Of a DNA stretch of 64,000 bases, positions 26,949 through 37,813 are shown piece after piece. This DNA comes from Lysobacter concretionis Ko07 = DSM 16239 (GTDB taxonomy: Bacteria > Pseudomonadota > Gammaproteobacteria > Xanthomonadales > Xanthomonadaceae). Under the pieces are notes generated by a model. It ran no database searches, was not told the DNA's origin, and saw only the letters and a list, made by a program, of their open reading frames with translations. The DNA lies in contig NZ_AVPS01000006.1 of NCBI RefSeq assembly GCF_000768345.1, positions 186,001 through 250,000 on the forward strand. Direction: 5' to 3'. The position numbers and the translations under genes were made by a program. Positions within the stretch are counted from its first letter, which is position 1, and the number at the start of each line of letters is the position of its first letter.

Positions 26949-29453
26949 ATGCCTTCCCGTTTTCGTCGTTTCCTGCGTTGGATCCTGTTCTCGATCATCG
27001 GCCTGGGCCTGCTTGGCGCCATCGCACTGGGCACGCTGTATTACCTGATCGCCCCGAAGTTGCCCGACGTGGAGACCCTGCACGATGTCGAGCTGCAGGA
27101 GCCGATGTACGTGTATGCGCGCGACGGCCGGCTGATGGCGGTGTTCGGCGAGACCCGCCGCTACCCGATCGACATCGCCGCGGTACCGGAAGCCTTGAAG
27201 CAGGCCTTCATCGCGATCGAGGACAGCCGCTTCTACGAGCACCACGGCGTCGACTACCGCGGCGTGGCGCGGGCGGTCTGGCTGCTGGCCACGACCAGCG
27301 ACGAACGCGTGCCGGGCGGGTCGACGATCACCCAGCAGGTCGCGCGCCAGTTCTTCCTGAGTTCGGAATACAGCTACACCCGCAAGATCGCCGAGATGAT
27401 GCTGGCATGGCGGATGGAGAACGAGCTGTCCAAGGACGAGATCTTCGAGCTGTACCTCAACAAGAGTTTCTTCGGCAACCGGGCCTACGGCGTGGCGGCG
27501 GCGGCCGAGTTCTACTACGGCAAGAAGCTGGACGAACTGGACCTGGACGAGATCGCCTCGCTGGCCGGCATCCCCAAGTTCCCTTCCAGCGGCAACCCGC
27601 TGAGCAACCCGGAACGTGCGCGGGTGCGGCGCGACTACATCCTGCAGCGGATGGCCGAACTGGACTTCATCACGCCGGCGCAGATGGCCCAGGCCCAGGC
27701 CAGGCCGATGCACGCCAGCCCGCACGAGCCGCCGATCCAGCTGTATGCGCCGTTCGTGTCGGAGATGGTGCGGCAGGAAATGGTCGCCCGTTACGGCGCC
27801 GAGGCGCTGACCAAGGGCTACCACGTCACCACCACGATCGACCCGACGATGCAGCGCGCGGCCAACCAGGCGGTGCGCGACGGACTGGTCATCTACGACA
27901 AGCGGCACGGCTGGCATGGCGTGGAGCAGCATTTCGACCTGGCCGATGACGAGGATGCCGACACGGTGCGCGCGCGGCTGCGCGACATACCGGTCCAATC
28001 CGACATGATCCCGTCGATCGTGCTGGGCAGCGACGGCAACAGCGTCACCGCGGTCCTGCCCAGCGGGCGCCAGATCACGCTGGATCGCAACCAGGGCTGG
28101 GGCGGACGCAGCCCGGCCAGCCTGCTCAAGCGCGGCGACCTGGTCCGCGTCCATCAGGTCGAGCCCCCGGCAAGCAAGAAGGGCAACGACGACACGACCG
28201 TCACCACACCGGCCGCGCCCCGTTACGAACTGACGCAGATTCCGCGCGGCGAGTCGGCGCTGGTTTCGCTGGAGGCCGATACCGGCGCCGTGCGTGCGCT
28301 TTCCGGCGGCTTCAGCTTTGCCGGCAGCAAGTTCAACCGCGCCACCCAGGCGCTGCGCCAACCGGGGTCGAGCTTCAAGCCGTTCCTGTACGCCGCCGCG
28401 CTGGAGCGGGGCTTCAATCCGGCATCGATCGTCCTTGACGCCCCGGTCGTGTTCAAGGACCGGCGCGGTCACGAGTGGCGGCCGCAGAACGACGATGGAA
28501 AATTCTCCGGCCCGATGCGTCTGCGCGAGGCGCTGGTGCGCTCGCGCAACCTGGTGTCGGTACGCCTGCTGGATGCCATCGGGGTGGATTACGCACGCAA
28601 ATACATCAGCCACTTCGGCTTCGAGGAATCCAGCCTGCCACCCAATCTGTCGATGTCGCTGGGCACCGCATCGCTGACCCCGCTGTCGGTCGCGCGCGGG
28701 TATGCGGCCTTCGCCAACGGCGGGTTCCGGGTCGAGCCGTGGTTCATCGACCAGGTCAAGGACCGCGACGGCGCGGTGATCTTCCAGGAGAACCCGGCCA
28801 CGGCGTGCCCGTATTGCGACGGCGCCGGCAACGCCACGGCCACGCGCGCGGCGGCGACAGTGGGCGGCTTCAACCTCGGCCCCGCCGTCGCCCCGGCCCC
28901 GACCCCGGCGAGCCAGGACAAGCCCGCCGACACCACCCCGATCGAGCCGCCGGCCGACATGATCGTGGCTCCCCGCGCGATCGACAGCCGCGTCGCCTAC
29001 CAGATGGTCTCGATGATGCGCGACGTGGTCCTGCGCGGCACCGGCACGCGCGCCAAGGTGCTGGGCCGCGAGGATGTCGGCGGCAAGACCGGTTCGACCA
29101 ACGAACACCGCGACGCGTGGTTCTCGGGTTTCGGCGGCAACCTCGCCACCACGGTGTGGGTCGGCCGGGACAACTTCCAGTCCCTGGGACGCGGCGAGTA
29201 TGGTGGCCAGGCCGCACTGCCGATCTGGATCGACTTCATGCGGGTGGCGCTGGAAGATCGCCCGGTCGCCGCCAACACGCCACCGGACGGCATGGTCGAG
29301 GTCTCCGTGTCCGCCAACGGCAACCTGCTGCCCGCCGGCAGTGGCGGGATCGCGGAATGGATCAAGGTGGAGGATCTGGAGCGGCTGCAAAGCTATGTCG
29401 ATTACGACGATGGCCAGTTCGAGCCCGCCGAAGAGTCCTTCGATATCTTCTGA
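26949..29453 (+). CDS. mrcA: Penicillin-binding protein 1A (glycosyltransferase/transpeptidase)
   Basis: An 834-residue bifunctional peptidoglycan synthase, class A. Cytoplasmic start ([10 protein letters not shown]), membrane helix ([23 protein letters not shown]), glycosyltransferase domain with [20 protein letters not shown] and [15 protein letters not shown], an OB-like insert, then the transpeptidase with SxxK in GSSFKP (Ser about 474), SRN (VRSRNLVS) and KTGST (about 712). A Pro/Ala linker near 640-670 sits in the transpeptidase. The ATG at 26949 is chosen because the frame upstream lies in the promoter gap shared with pilM. Confidence 0.96.
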   Translation: MPSRFRRFLRWILFSIIGLGLLGAIALGTLYYLIAPKLPDVETLHDVELQEPMYVYARDGRLMAVFGETRRYPIDIAAVPEALKQAFIAIEDSRFYEHHGVDYRGVARAVWLLATTSDERVPGGSTITQQVARQFFLSSEYSYTRKIAEMMLAWRMENELSKDEIFELYLNKSFFGNRAYGVAAAAEFYYGKKLDELDLDEIASLAGIPKFPSSGNPLSNPERARVRRDYILQRMAELDFITPAQMAQAQARPMHASPHEPPIQLYAPFVSEMVRQEMVARYGAEALTKGYHVTTTIDPTMQRAANQAVRDGLVIYDKRHGWHGVEQHFDLADDEDADTVRARLRDIPVQSDMIPSIVLGSDGNSVTAVLPSGRQITLDRNQGWGGRSPASLLKRGDLVRVHQVEPPASKKGNDDTTVTTPAAPRYELTQIPRGESALVSLEADTGAVRALSGGFSFAGSKFNRATQALRQPGSSFKPFLYAAALERGFNPASIVLDAPVVFKDRRGHEWRPQNDDGKFSGPMRLREALVRSRNLVSVRLLDAIGVDYARKYISHFGFEESSLPPNLSMSLGTASLTPLSVARGYAAFANGGFRVEPWFIDQVKDRDGAVIFQENPATACPYCDGAGNATATRAAATVGGFNLGPAVAPAPTPASQDKPADTTPIEPPADMIVAPRAIDSRVAYQMVSMMRDVVLRGTGTRAKVLGREDVGGKTGSTNEHRDAWFSGFGGNLATTVWVGRDNFQSLGRGEYGGQAALPIWIDFMRVALEDRPVAANTPPDGMVEVSVSANGNLLPAGSGGIAEWIKVEDLERLQSYVDYDDGQFEPAEESFDIF

Positions 29454-29573
29454 CACGCCTGCCGCTGACATGCACTGACACGCACACTGTCCTGACCCGC
29501 AATTCGCCACCTCCCACATCGGGCCGGTGGCGATCCACTGGATTCCGCATCACGCCTGCGCGCGGAGGTCGCC

Positions 29574-30266
29574 ATGCCACGCCACGCCGGGAAACGCCCC
29601 CGCAAACACGAACGCACACCAGCCACGGGGCCTTCCGTCCCGCCCCGCAACCTGGCCCGTCTCGCCGGGCAGCGCCATCGCCTGGCGCAGGAGGCCGCGC
29701 GACTGATCGCCGAGGACGGCCTGCACGACTACCAGCAGGCCCGGCTCAAGGCCGCGCAGCGGCTGGGCATCGCCGACCGGGCCTGCCAGCCGCGCCATCA
29801 GGACATCGAGGAGGCGTTGCGCGAGTACCAGCGCCTGTTCCGGCCCGACACCGCGGCGCAGTCCAGGCGGCGCCGCGAGGCGGCCCTGCAGGCGATGGCG
29901 TTCTTCGAGCCGTTCCAGCCGCGCCTTGCCGGAGCCGTATTGGAGGGCACCGCCGATGCACACAGCCCGGTGGAGCTGCACCTGCACGATGACGATGCCG
30001 ATGCAGTGGCCCGGCACCTGCAACAGCATGCGATTCCGGCCGACTCCGGCAGCCGCCGCCTGCGTCTGGACCGCCAGCGCAGCGGCGAGTTTCCGGTGTG
30101 GCGTTTCAGCGCGGATGACATCGCGTTCGAACTGACCGTGCTGCCGCTGGCGCAGTTGCGCCAGCCCCCGCTCCGGGCCACTGAAGGCAATCCGATACCG
30201 CGCGCCAGCGCGACCCGGGTCCGGCAACTGCTGGCCGACGAGGACATCGGCGCGCGCGGCATCTGA
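29574..30266 (+). CDS. Conserved hypothetical protein
   Basis: A 230-residue soluble, Arg- and Gln-rich protein that I do not recognise. The first 35 residues are basic and low in complexity. An alpha-helical half (RLAQEAARLIAEDGLHDYQQARLKAAQRLGI) follows, in which the HDYQQARLKAA segment resembles helical motifs of small nucleotidyltransferase-linked proteins. The second half is mixed alpha/beta (SPVELHLHDDDADAVARHLQQH; DDIAFELTVLPLAQLRQPP), weakly like a nucleotidyltransferase or its partner. The ATG has GGAGG seven bases upstream, and codon use matches the neighbours, so it is very likely real. It ends before a strong terminator. Confidence 0.75.
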   Translation: MPRHAGKRPRKHERTPATGPSVPPRNLARLAGQRHRLAQEAARLIAEDGLHDYQQARLKAAQRLGIADRACQPRHQDIEEALREYQRLFRPDTAAQSRRRREAALQAMAFFEPFQPRLAGAVLEGTADAHSPVELHLHDDDADAVARHLQQHAIPADSGSRRLRLDRQRSGEFPVWRFSADDIAFELTVLPLAQLRQPPLRATEGNPIPRASATRVRQLLADEDIGARGI

Positions 30267-30325
30267 AGCCGGCATCCCGCCTGAACACGTAGGCAAAATC
30301 GCGCGCACAACCTGGCGCGCATGAA

Positions 30326-30353
30326 AAAAGGCCCCACCTGCGTGGAGCCTTTT
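30326..30353. terminator. Bidirectional rho-independent terminator
   Basis: The stem AAAAGGC-CCAC / GTGG-GCCTTTT has a CTGC loop and one internal mismatch, flanked by A-run on the left and T-run on the right. It lies between the convergent gene at 29574-30266 and gltA and can serve both strands. Confidence 0.85.
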
Positions 30354-30463
30354 CATTTGCGCGGACTGCGATCCGGTCCGGCAGCAGCCTGCGCATCAGC
30401 TGCACAGGCCAGATTCAGGCCGACGCAGCGTCAGGCCGACGCAGCGTCAGGCCGACGCAACGT

Positions 30464-31780
<1,317 letters not shown>

Positions 31781-31945
31781 AAAAAACTCCTCATGTCTGC
31801 GCATTCGCGCAGGGCGCGATACGGGAGGGGGGACAAAGGATCGCGACAAACCGCGAACGTCCAATTATCGCACAGTGCTGTACCGCATGGCCCGGGCGGA
31901 TCACAGGAATACGTGATGCAGCGTTGCAGCCATGTGGCTGGATAC

Positions 31946-31975
31946 GACAACGGCCGCCTTTCGGCAGCCGTTGTC
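31946..31975 (-). terminator. Hairpin between rpmE and gltA
   Basis: A 9-bp stem GACAACGGC / GCCGTTGTC encloses a 12-base loop, 38 bp after the rpmE stop. A T-run lies before rather than after it on the transcribed strand, so it is an imperfect terminator or a leader structure. Confidence 0.5.
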
Positions 31976-32012
31976 AAAAACCCGGATATACAGCGCGCGG
32001 CGCGGCCGAGAA

Positions 32013-32258
32013 TTACTTCTGGGCGTAACGCTTGCGGAACTTGTCCACGCGGCCACCGGTATCCATGATCTTGTGCTTGCCCGTGTAGAACGGGTGCGAG
32101 GCCGACGAGATGTCGATCTTGATCAGCGGATACTCGTTGCCGTCTTCCCACTTGACCGACTCCTTGCTGCCAAGGGTCGAGCGGGTCAGGAACTGGAAGT
32201 CGCTGGTCACGTCCTGGAACACGACTTCGCGGTATTCGGGATGGATGCCGGCTTTCAT
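32013..32258 (-). CDS. rpmE2: 50S ribosomal protein bL31, type B (zinc-independent)
   Basis: An 81-residue ribosomal protein. It has the type-B pattern [16 protein letters not shown] ... [11 protein letters not shown] and ends RVDKFRKRY, and lacks the CxxC zinc ligands of type A. In many bacteria the type-B form replaces the zinc form under zinc limitation; in Xanthomonadaceae it is often the main copy. The ATG at 32258 is used; a GTG two codons earlier is unlikely. No zinc-repressor (Zur) box is evident just upstream. Confidence 0.95.
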   Translation of the reverse strand: MKAGIHPEYREVVFQDVTSDFQFLTRSTLGSKESVKWEDGNEYPLIKIDISSASHPFYTGKHKIMDTGGRVDKFRKRYAQK

Positions 32259-32399
32259 TGGCACTCACCAATTTATAGCGGAAGGAAGCTGGAAATTATA
32301 GCGTCTGCCCACCCCCGAGCGCAAGCCCCAGTTCTCCGTGGCGGGACACGACGGCCGATTCACGGTAGTTCCGTCGGGCCGTGGTCGCTCAACCAGCAT

Positions 32400-33314
32400 T
32401 CAGCCGTCCTCCGCGCCTCGCGCGTCTACGATCGGAGCAGCGGCGCCCTGCCCATCCGGTTGCCCGGGAATGCGCGAATGCGCCCCCGGATCCACTTCGT
32501 ACAACCCGAACAGCTCCGCCGCCGTGGCGTCTTCGGGAAGAATGTAGACGATTCCGGCGGTGTTGGTGAACGCTGGACTGACGACGTGCTCGTAGAACTT
32601 CACCGGAACATTGATGCAGCCATAGGAGATGCGGTTGTCCTGAGGCGTCGGGCTTTCCAGGCGCTGGGCGCGCCGTTCGGCGGGTAGACCCTTGGGAACC
32701 CGGTGGAGTGCGAGCGCGGTATCGTAGTCGACCCAGAGGATCTCTTGCCCCTGCAAGTCGCGGTCAAGCGATGCCACGAAACGCCCGGCCGGTGTGGTGC
32801 GATCTTCGGGGCGCATGGCCGACAGCTTCTGCTCGCCAATCCCTTCTGCAGAGCCGTCGCCGCGGGACATGCCGAGCAGCGCCGCCGCCGCGCCCTGCAA
32901 GTGTCCGCCGGCGTCGAACATGAACACCCGCGCATCGACCTTGTCGACGATCATGTACGGCAAACCATTGTTGTCACCGGAGTCCACCACCCAGTGTGCA
33001 ACGTGCTTGGCCTCGGCTGATGCAGACTCGTCCTTGAAGTCCGCCCTGGCGCGTTGCCGGCCCGGCGCCGCAGGAGCAGCGGGCGCCGAGGCGTATTGGA
33101 CAAGCTTCGTCACCGGCTCGACCAAGCTGGTCTGGCCGGGTGTCGCTGCAGCCGCGGTTGTCCAGAATGCGAGTATCACGGCCAAGCCGGTTCTCGCGCC
33201 GCAGGTCGCTGCTGCAAGGCGCGAAGATACAGGGACCCGGCGCAACAACGTCGCCACTGGGCCTTGCACGCCCCTAGTTACGGTAAGGCTTGGGTGCGCG
33301 GATCGGCGCAACAT
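32400..33314 (-). CDS. YkuD-type L,D-transpeptidase-like protein
   Basis: Up to 304 residues. One hydrophobic segment (TGLAVILAFWTTAAAA, about 42-57) acts as a signal or anchor, with a basic N-terminus. The C-terminal domain (about 105-270) has the YkuD nucleophile motif in RISYGCINVP, where Cys is catalytic; the Arg usual after GC[IV] is Asn, and the upstream HG is reduced to a His in ALHRVPKG, so the site is variant. Likely role: peptidoglycan cross-linking or attachment of proteins to the wall. The ATG at 33314 would overlap the TpsA gene by 41 bp; GTG codons at 33269 and 33254 are possible starts. Confidence 0.8.
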   Translation of the reverse strand: MLRRSAHPSLTVTRGVQGPVATLLRRVPVSSRLAAATCGARTGLAVILAFWTTAAAATPGQTSLVEPVTKLVQYASAPAAPAAPGRQRARADFKDESASAEAKHVAHWVVDSGDNNGLPYMIVDKVDARVFMFDAGGHLQGAAAALLGMSRGDGSAEGIGEQKLSAMRPEDRTTPAGRFVASLDRDLQGQEILWVDYDTALALHRVPKGLPAERRAQRLESPTPQDNRISYGCINVPVKFYEHVVSPAFTNTAGIVYILPEDATAAELFGLYEVDPGAHSRIPGQPDGQGAAAPIVDARGAEDG

Positions 33315-35553
33315 ACGGCGGCACCTCTTCCGGCGGCGGCGGAATCAGCACCAGCGCCATCTGTGGTTGCGAGTCGGGCGAAACCACGACCAGCGCTCCC
33401 GGCGGCGGGGGCAACACCGCACCTGGACGCACGATTCCGAGCACGGGCGCCCCCGGACGCGGCGACAATTCAACCCCAGGCGGAAACTCCGGCGTCACGG
33501 GCGGTGGTGTGACCGGCGGCGTCACGGGCGGCGGTGTCACAGGTGGTGGCGTCACCGGCGGCGGTGTGACCGGCGGCGGCGTCACGGGTGGTGGCGTGAC
33601 TGGCGCAGGCGAGATGGTCCCGGTCGTGCTTGCGACGATGGGTCCGCAGCAGTTGAGCGGCAGGGCATATGAACCTGCATCGGTGCCCGCCAGGGTATAG
33701 CCGGTGAAGGTGATGCGTTTGTTCGCCCCTTCATCCGGGGAGCTGAAATCGGCGCTGCTTCCCGGTCCGGCGACCAGTGTCACCCCTACCGGGTCACCTT
33801 TGAGCCCACCCAGTGTTGTGGTGGTGGTGCCGTCGAAGGCCTTGTCGCCGCCGTCAGCGAATACGAGCATGTACTGCTGCAGGGCAGCACCCTCGGTCAA
33901 CGTGAAATTGCTCGAATAGTCCGTGGGTGCCGTGTACGAAATCGGGTTGTAGTAAATATTGACCGGAGCCGCGGTAACGGTCGCCGGTGGCGCCAGCGAA
34001 TCGAACACGACGGTCCCGCCGGCGATGCCAGGGCCGGTGCCATCGGTGTCGGCACTGAGGGTCAACCCCAGCGGCAGACCCAGGCTTCGGGTCGGATCGC
34101 TGGTACCGCGGGTCACGGTGATGGCATCGAAGATGTTCACGTCGTTTGCGGCGCACATCATCAGGTTGCCATCGGTGACCGTGATGGCGGCCCGCTGGTT
34201 GACATCGCGCCCTGCGGCCAGCAGCACACTGCCATTGGTCGCAGTGATCGCCGCATTGACATTGACGTCCTGGCCACAGCACACGGCCAGGTTTCCGTTG
34301 GTGGAAGTGATCGCGGCGTTGATGTCGACATTGCGATCGGCGGTCAAGCTCAGCGTGGTGGGCGCGCCGCTTGCCGTCCAGCTCACCGCGTCATTGACGA
34401 AAATATCGCCGTTCGCGGCACCGGCACCCGTCGTGCCGATGGTGATGTTGTTGGTCACCAACTGCGCCGACAGCGTCGCGCCCGAAATGTTGGCCCCCGG
34501 CGTACTGCCAATGGTGAAATCCTGCGGATCGATCAGCCACTCACCGGTCTGGCCCTGGGGCGCAACGGTGCTGACAGTGACGCCGTCCTGGATATTGACG
34601 CGTGCCGCGGAGGTCTCTACAAACCCGCCATCACCCCCGTTGGCTGCACTGGCGTCCAGCGTGCCGCCGACATCCACGGTGCCGGTCTGCATGTCTCCCA
34701 GCAACACGATCGTGCCATTGCGGTTCTCGATCGTCCGAGCCTGGATCACGCCGGTGTTGTTGACCACCGTATGCAGCAGGTTGCCGGCGGCTTGCGCCGT
34801 GAGCAGGACGTTGCCGCCGTCGGCGCGGATCATCCCGCCGTTTTCCGCCAGTGCATTCACCGCGCCCATCGCCACGGACACATTCAATAGACCGTCGCCG
34901 GCGACGTCCAGGGTCACCGCTTCGCCCGCAGCCAGCGCCACGGTGCCCAGGCGCGCCGAAATGACGCCCTGGTTGCTCACGTTCCGGCCCATCAGAGCCA
35001 CGTAGCCACCATCCGCGGCCTGGATGATGCCCTCATTGGCGATCGAGCCGGCACCGGCGTCCGTGAACGCATACCTGCCGGCCATGAAATCCGCATCACT
35101 GATGCCCATCGTGGATGCGACCAGCCCGCCGACGCTCACCGTCGAACCCTTGCCGAAAAGAATGCCGTTGGGGTTGAGCAGGAACACGCTGCCGTTGGAG
35201 GTGAGGTTGCCCAGGATGACGGACGCATCAGCGCCCACCACGCGGTTCAACGCCACCGAACTGGTGCCCGGCTGCACGAACTGGACGCTGTGGCCGGTCC
35301 CGATGCTGAAATCCTGCCAGTTGATTGCGACGTTGGCCGTGGACTGGGTGATGGTCGTGTTGACGCCATTGTTGGCGATCGTGGCCTGGCCGGCGGTAAC
35401 CACGCCGCCCTGGGGACCCGCTGCGTGTGCGGCGGTGGCGAGGGCAAGCATCAATGCCGCGGACAATGCCTGACGGGCAAATTGCGGCACGCTGGCAGCG
35501 CGCTGCGATTGCCGACTTCCGGTGGCGGGGGTCAATCGTTGTGTGCAGTTCAT
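33274..35553 (-). CDS. TpsA: filamentous-hemagglutinin-like secreted exoprotein
   Basis: A 759-residue two-partner-secretion substrate. The signal peptide (ALSAALMLALATAAHA, after a long n-region) is followed by the TPS domain with INWQDFSIG and NPNGILFGKGS (127-137), which directs export through TpsB. A beta-helix continues with three repeats of about 21 residues (NAAIT-TNG-----DVN, about 430-495) carrying unusual Cys pairs (VCCGQD; MMCAAND). A YDG-like module (DKAFDGTTTTTLGGL) precedes eight VTPPP units and a Pro-rich end. The ATG follows GAGG. Its stop lies inside the L,D-transpeptidase gene. It may act in adhesion or biofilm formation; not determinable here. Confidence 0.88.
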   Translation of the reverse strand: MNCTQRLTPATGSRQSQRAASVPQFARQALSAALMLALATAAHAAGPQGGVVTAGQATIANNGVNTTITQSTANVAINWQDFSIGTGHSVQFVQPGTSSVALNRVVGADASVILGNLTSNGSVFLLNPNGILFGKGSTVSVGGLVASTMGISDADFMAGRYAFTDAGAGSIANEGIIQAADGGYVALMGRNVSNQGVISARLGTVALAAGEAVTLDVAGDGLLNVSVAMGAVNALAENGGMIRADGGNVLLTAQAAGNLLHTVVNNTGVIQARTIENRNGTIVLLGDMQTGTVDVGGTLDASAANGGDGGFVETSAARVNIQDGVTVSTVAPQGQTGEWLIDPQDFTIGSTPGANISGATLSAQLVTNNITIGTTGAGAANGDIFVNDAVSWTASGAPTTLSLTADRNVDINAAITSTNGNLAVCCGQDVNVNAAITATNGSVLLAAGRDVNQRAAITVTDGNLMMCAANDVNIFDAITVTRGTSDPTRSLGLPLGLTLSADTDGTGPGIAGGTVVFDSLAPPATVTAAPVNIYYNPISYTAPTDYSSNFTLTEGAALQQYMLVFADGGDKAFDGTTTTTLGGLKGDPVGVTLVAGPGSSADFSSPDEGANKRITFTGYTLAGTDAGSYALPLNCCGPIVASTTGTISPAPVTPPPVTPPPVTPPPVTPPPVTPPPVTPPVTPPPVTPEFPPGVELSPRPGAPVLGIVRPGAVLPPPPGALVVVSPDSQPQMALVLIPPPPEEVPPYVAPIRAPKPYRN
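33494..33604 (-). repeat. In-gene 15-bp tandem repeat encoding VTPPP
   Basis: Eight near-identical units of about 15 bp, one shortened to VTPP, near the 3' end of the TpsA gene. Third-position differences between units show the repeat is not newly formed, but copy number could still vary by slippage. The encoded Pro-rich rod could span the peptidoglycan layer or display the C-terminus. Confidence 0.85.
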
Positions 35554-35602
35554 GGGTGGATCCTCGAATGCTTTCAGTAACGCGTATGTGGGCTGGACGG
35601 GA

Positions 35603-37273
35603 TCAGAAATACTTGATCGCCTGGACCCAGAATCGTCCCGACTTGTCGGGGGCTGAAAGCGCATCCTCGCCGCCAAGTTTGCGGGCGTAGTACGTCCTCA
35701 CGGCGAAGTTTCCGGGGTCACCCCACATCGCGCCCACGCCCGCCCCACTGAGGCTTCTGTCGTTGTCGCCGGCATTCCAGGGATTCTTGTTGATGGTGAT
35801 TTTTCCGGCATCGGCGAAGCCAAGCAGATGCACCTGACCCGGCACCGACTGCGACAGCCCTGCCAGCAGGAAGCGCGCTTCCAGATTCACCAGGTAGCCC
35901 TGGTCGCCGAATCCTTCGCCCTGCGGATAGGCGCGAACGCCGTCCATCCCACCCAAAACCATCTTCTCGGATGCGTCGAGATTCTTCGAGGCCATCTGGC
36001 CGGTCACTGATGCGTGCAGCGACACCACGTCGGTGACGCGTTGCAGGCGCGTCGCGTTGACCCACAACTTGCTGTACGAACCGTCCGTGCGTGCGGTTGC
36101 AGCATCGTCCGCCAAAGCTGAAGGGGTGCGGATGTCGAGGACTCCTGAAGACAGGCTTACGACGAACGCACTCACCCCACCACCGCCGATGGTGTCGTGG
36201 TGATTGCCATACAGCGTCGGGGTCCAGACGCGTGCCTTCCTGTCCACGACCGAATTGACGAGGTCGACCCGGTCCTGGAACGTCCGGTCGTCATAGCTCA
36301 GTCCGGCGTAGAGATTGGTGTCGCGCGACCGGATCAGGGCGTAGTTCCCGAACACACTGGCGACTTCAGCGGTGCCGTTAGCGCCCAGGCTTTCAAACTG
36401 CTCGCCCAACTCGTAGTCGAGCCTGCTGTAGGCAACGCCGGCCGTGGCCCGGCCAAATGGCATCTGATACGACGCGCGGCCGTACTGCAGGCCAGAGCCG
36501 GAGGTCAGCGCACGCAAGCTGGCCACATCGCCTCGCCCAAGGGGATTGTTGAGATTTACCGTCGCACCGACCCGGTACTCACCGGTGTAGGGGTTGCCTG
36601 CGTTGTCGGCGTCGATGCTGCCGGTGACGCGCCGACCCGGAACGACGTCGACGATCAGGTCGGAGCTTCCCGGCAAGGTTCCGGGAACCAGGGTCGATGA
36701 CACCTGCACACCGGGCAGGTCGGAAAGCAGCAGCAGGCGGTTTTCCAGAGGCGCGATGGTGATTGCATCGCCACTGTCCAAGCCCGCGAGAGTGCGCCGG
36801 GCGACGCTGTCGTCGAGCGTGCTCTGGTTGCGCAGGGTGACCTGACCGTAGGCGCCTTCGCTGACGGTGATGTTCACCACGTTGTCGCTGACGTCCTGTG
36901 CGGGAAGGTAGGCCCGCGCCACGAAGTAACCGTTGCTGCGGTAGTGCTCGGTGATGCGCGATGCCATTTCCTGGAGCTCTGCGAGCGTCAACTGCGCGCC
37001 GGGGACGAAACGAGCGACCTCCACCAGTTCGGTCGCGGTGAAAGCGTGCGCTCCCGTCACCTGCAGGGTCCTGACCATTACCCGGACCGAATCGTCAACC
37101 GACGCATTGACTGTCGCAGCCTCTTGGATCCGGATTTCCGGCGAGGCTTTGAGTGGCGCAGGAGGCGGTGGCAGCTGATTGAGCTGTGTGCCTCCGCCAG
37201 GCAGTTGCTGGGCCAGCAAGCCGTGACTGAGTGTCAGCAACACCAGTGGCAGCAGTTTAATGTTTGTTTTCAA
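35603..37273 (-). CDS. TpsB: ShlB/FhaC/HecB-family outer-membrane transporter
   Basis: A 556-residue outer-membrane barrel that exports the TpsA protein encoded 49 bp downstream. Signal peptide (LLPLVLLTLSHGLLAQ), Pro-rich N-terminal plug linker (LPPPPAPLK), POTRA domains (VRTLQVTGAHAFTATELVEVARF; EHYRSNGYFVARAYLPAQDV), barrel strands and a terminal Phe (QAIKYF) needed for barrel insertion. The barrel motif around GGMDGVRAYPQGEG matches loop 6 of FhaC. The start is TTG with GGGA six bases upstream. It is first in the operon; upstream lies a 540-bp gap. Confidence 0.9.
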   Translation of the reverse strand: MKTNIKLLPLVLLTLSHGLLAQQLPGGGTQLNQLPPPPAPLKASPEIRIQEAATVNASVDDSVRVMVRTLQVTGAHAFTATELVEVARFVPGAQLTLAELQEMASRITEHYRSNGYFVARAYLPAQDVSDNVVNITVSEGAYGQVTLRNQSTLDDSVARRTLAGLDSGDAITIAPLENRLLLLSDLPGVQVSSTLVPGTLPGSSDLIVDVVPGRRVTGSIDADNAGNPYTGEYRVGATVNLNNPLGRGDVASLRALTSGSGLQYGRASYQMPFGRATAGVAYSRLDYELGEQFESLGANGTAEVASVFGNYALIRSRDTNLYAGLSYDDRTFQDRVDLVNSVVDRKARVWTPTLYGNHHDTIGGGGVSAFVVSLSSGVLDIRTPSALADDAATARTDGSYSKLWVNATRLQRVTDVVSLHASVTGQMASKNLDASEKMVLGGMDGVRAYPQGEGFGDQGYLVNLEARFLLAGLSQSVPGQVHLLGFADAGKITINKNPWNAGDNDRSLSGAGVGAMWGDPGNFAVRTYYARKLGGEDALSAPDKSGRFWVQAIKYF

Positions 37274-37813
37274 AAGGGATCCCTTTACTGAGCTCTCAGC
37301 ACAACCGCCACGACAACAAGCGCCGGCTCAGCAGTTGCGCTGTCCGGGTCCGTCGAGATAACCGAGGGGTTCTGCGTGAGGGTGCCCGCGTCTGCGAGCG
37401 TACTGATGAGAGTTGCGGATGGATCATCCCCGCCTGTGTCGATAAAGCCCGGTTGTATGAAACCGGTCTGTGACAAAGGTGCCCAACAACATCCGTGCGT
37501 TAGTGGCGGCAGTAGGCGCACTTTCGGATGAACAGGGTGTGACCAGCACTGAAAACATGGGTCGGATCACTGGCGACCGGCAGGGCCACTGCCCTGTGCC
37601 GGCCATACGCGGGACCGCGCGTGGCCGGCAGCGGAACGGGCTGTTGGAACTGTTTTGGCACCGTTGTCTAGGCGGCCAGCAACGGCAATGAGCTGGCGCC
37701 AATGCGGCAGGGCTGAAAAATACCGCCCTGACAATGCACTTACCTCCAATAAGAAGGTGCTTGTCTCAGATGACATGGTCCGGCGCGAGTATTCACTCCC
37801 ATGCCAAACCGCC
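37274..37813. other. Gap upstream of the secretion operon
   Basis: A 540-bp stretch between TpsB and the nucleoside hydrolase gene, with somewhat more A+T than its surroundings near 37690-37800. On the minus strand a 78-codon open frame (37285-37521) ends 12 bp before the TpsB start and closes with a hydrophobic run (AEPALVVVAVVLRAQ). It has no family resemblance I know and may be a remnant or a leader peptide. The TPS promoter should lie here, but no confident -35/-10 pair is visible. Confidence 0.4.

Noticed and set aside
26901-29519. 872-codon open frame opposite mrcA
   Set aside because: It is an antisense shadow of a complete PBP1A with all catalytic motifs.
33494-33604. Regular 15-bp repeats that might suggest a CRISPR-like array
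   Set aside because: The units are contiguous, without spacers, and encode VTPPP in frame within the TpsA gene.
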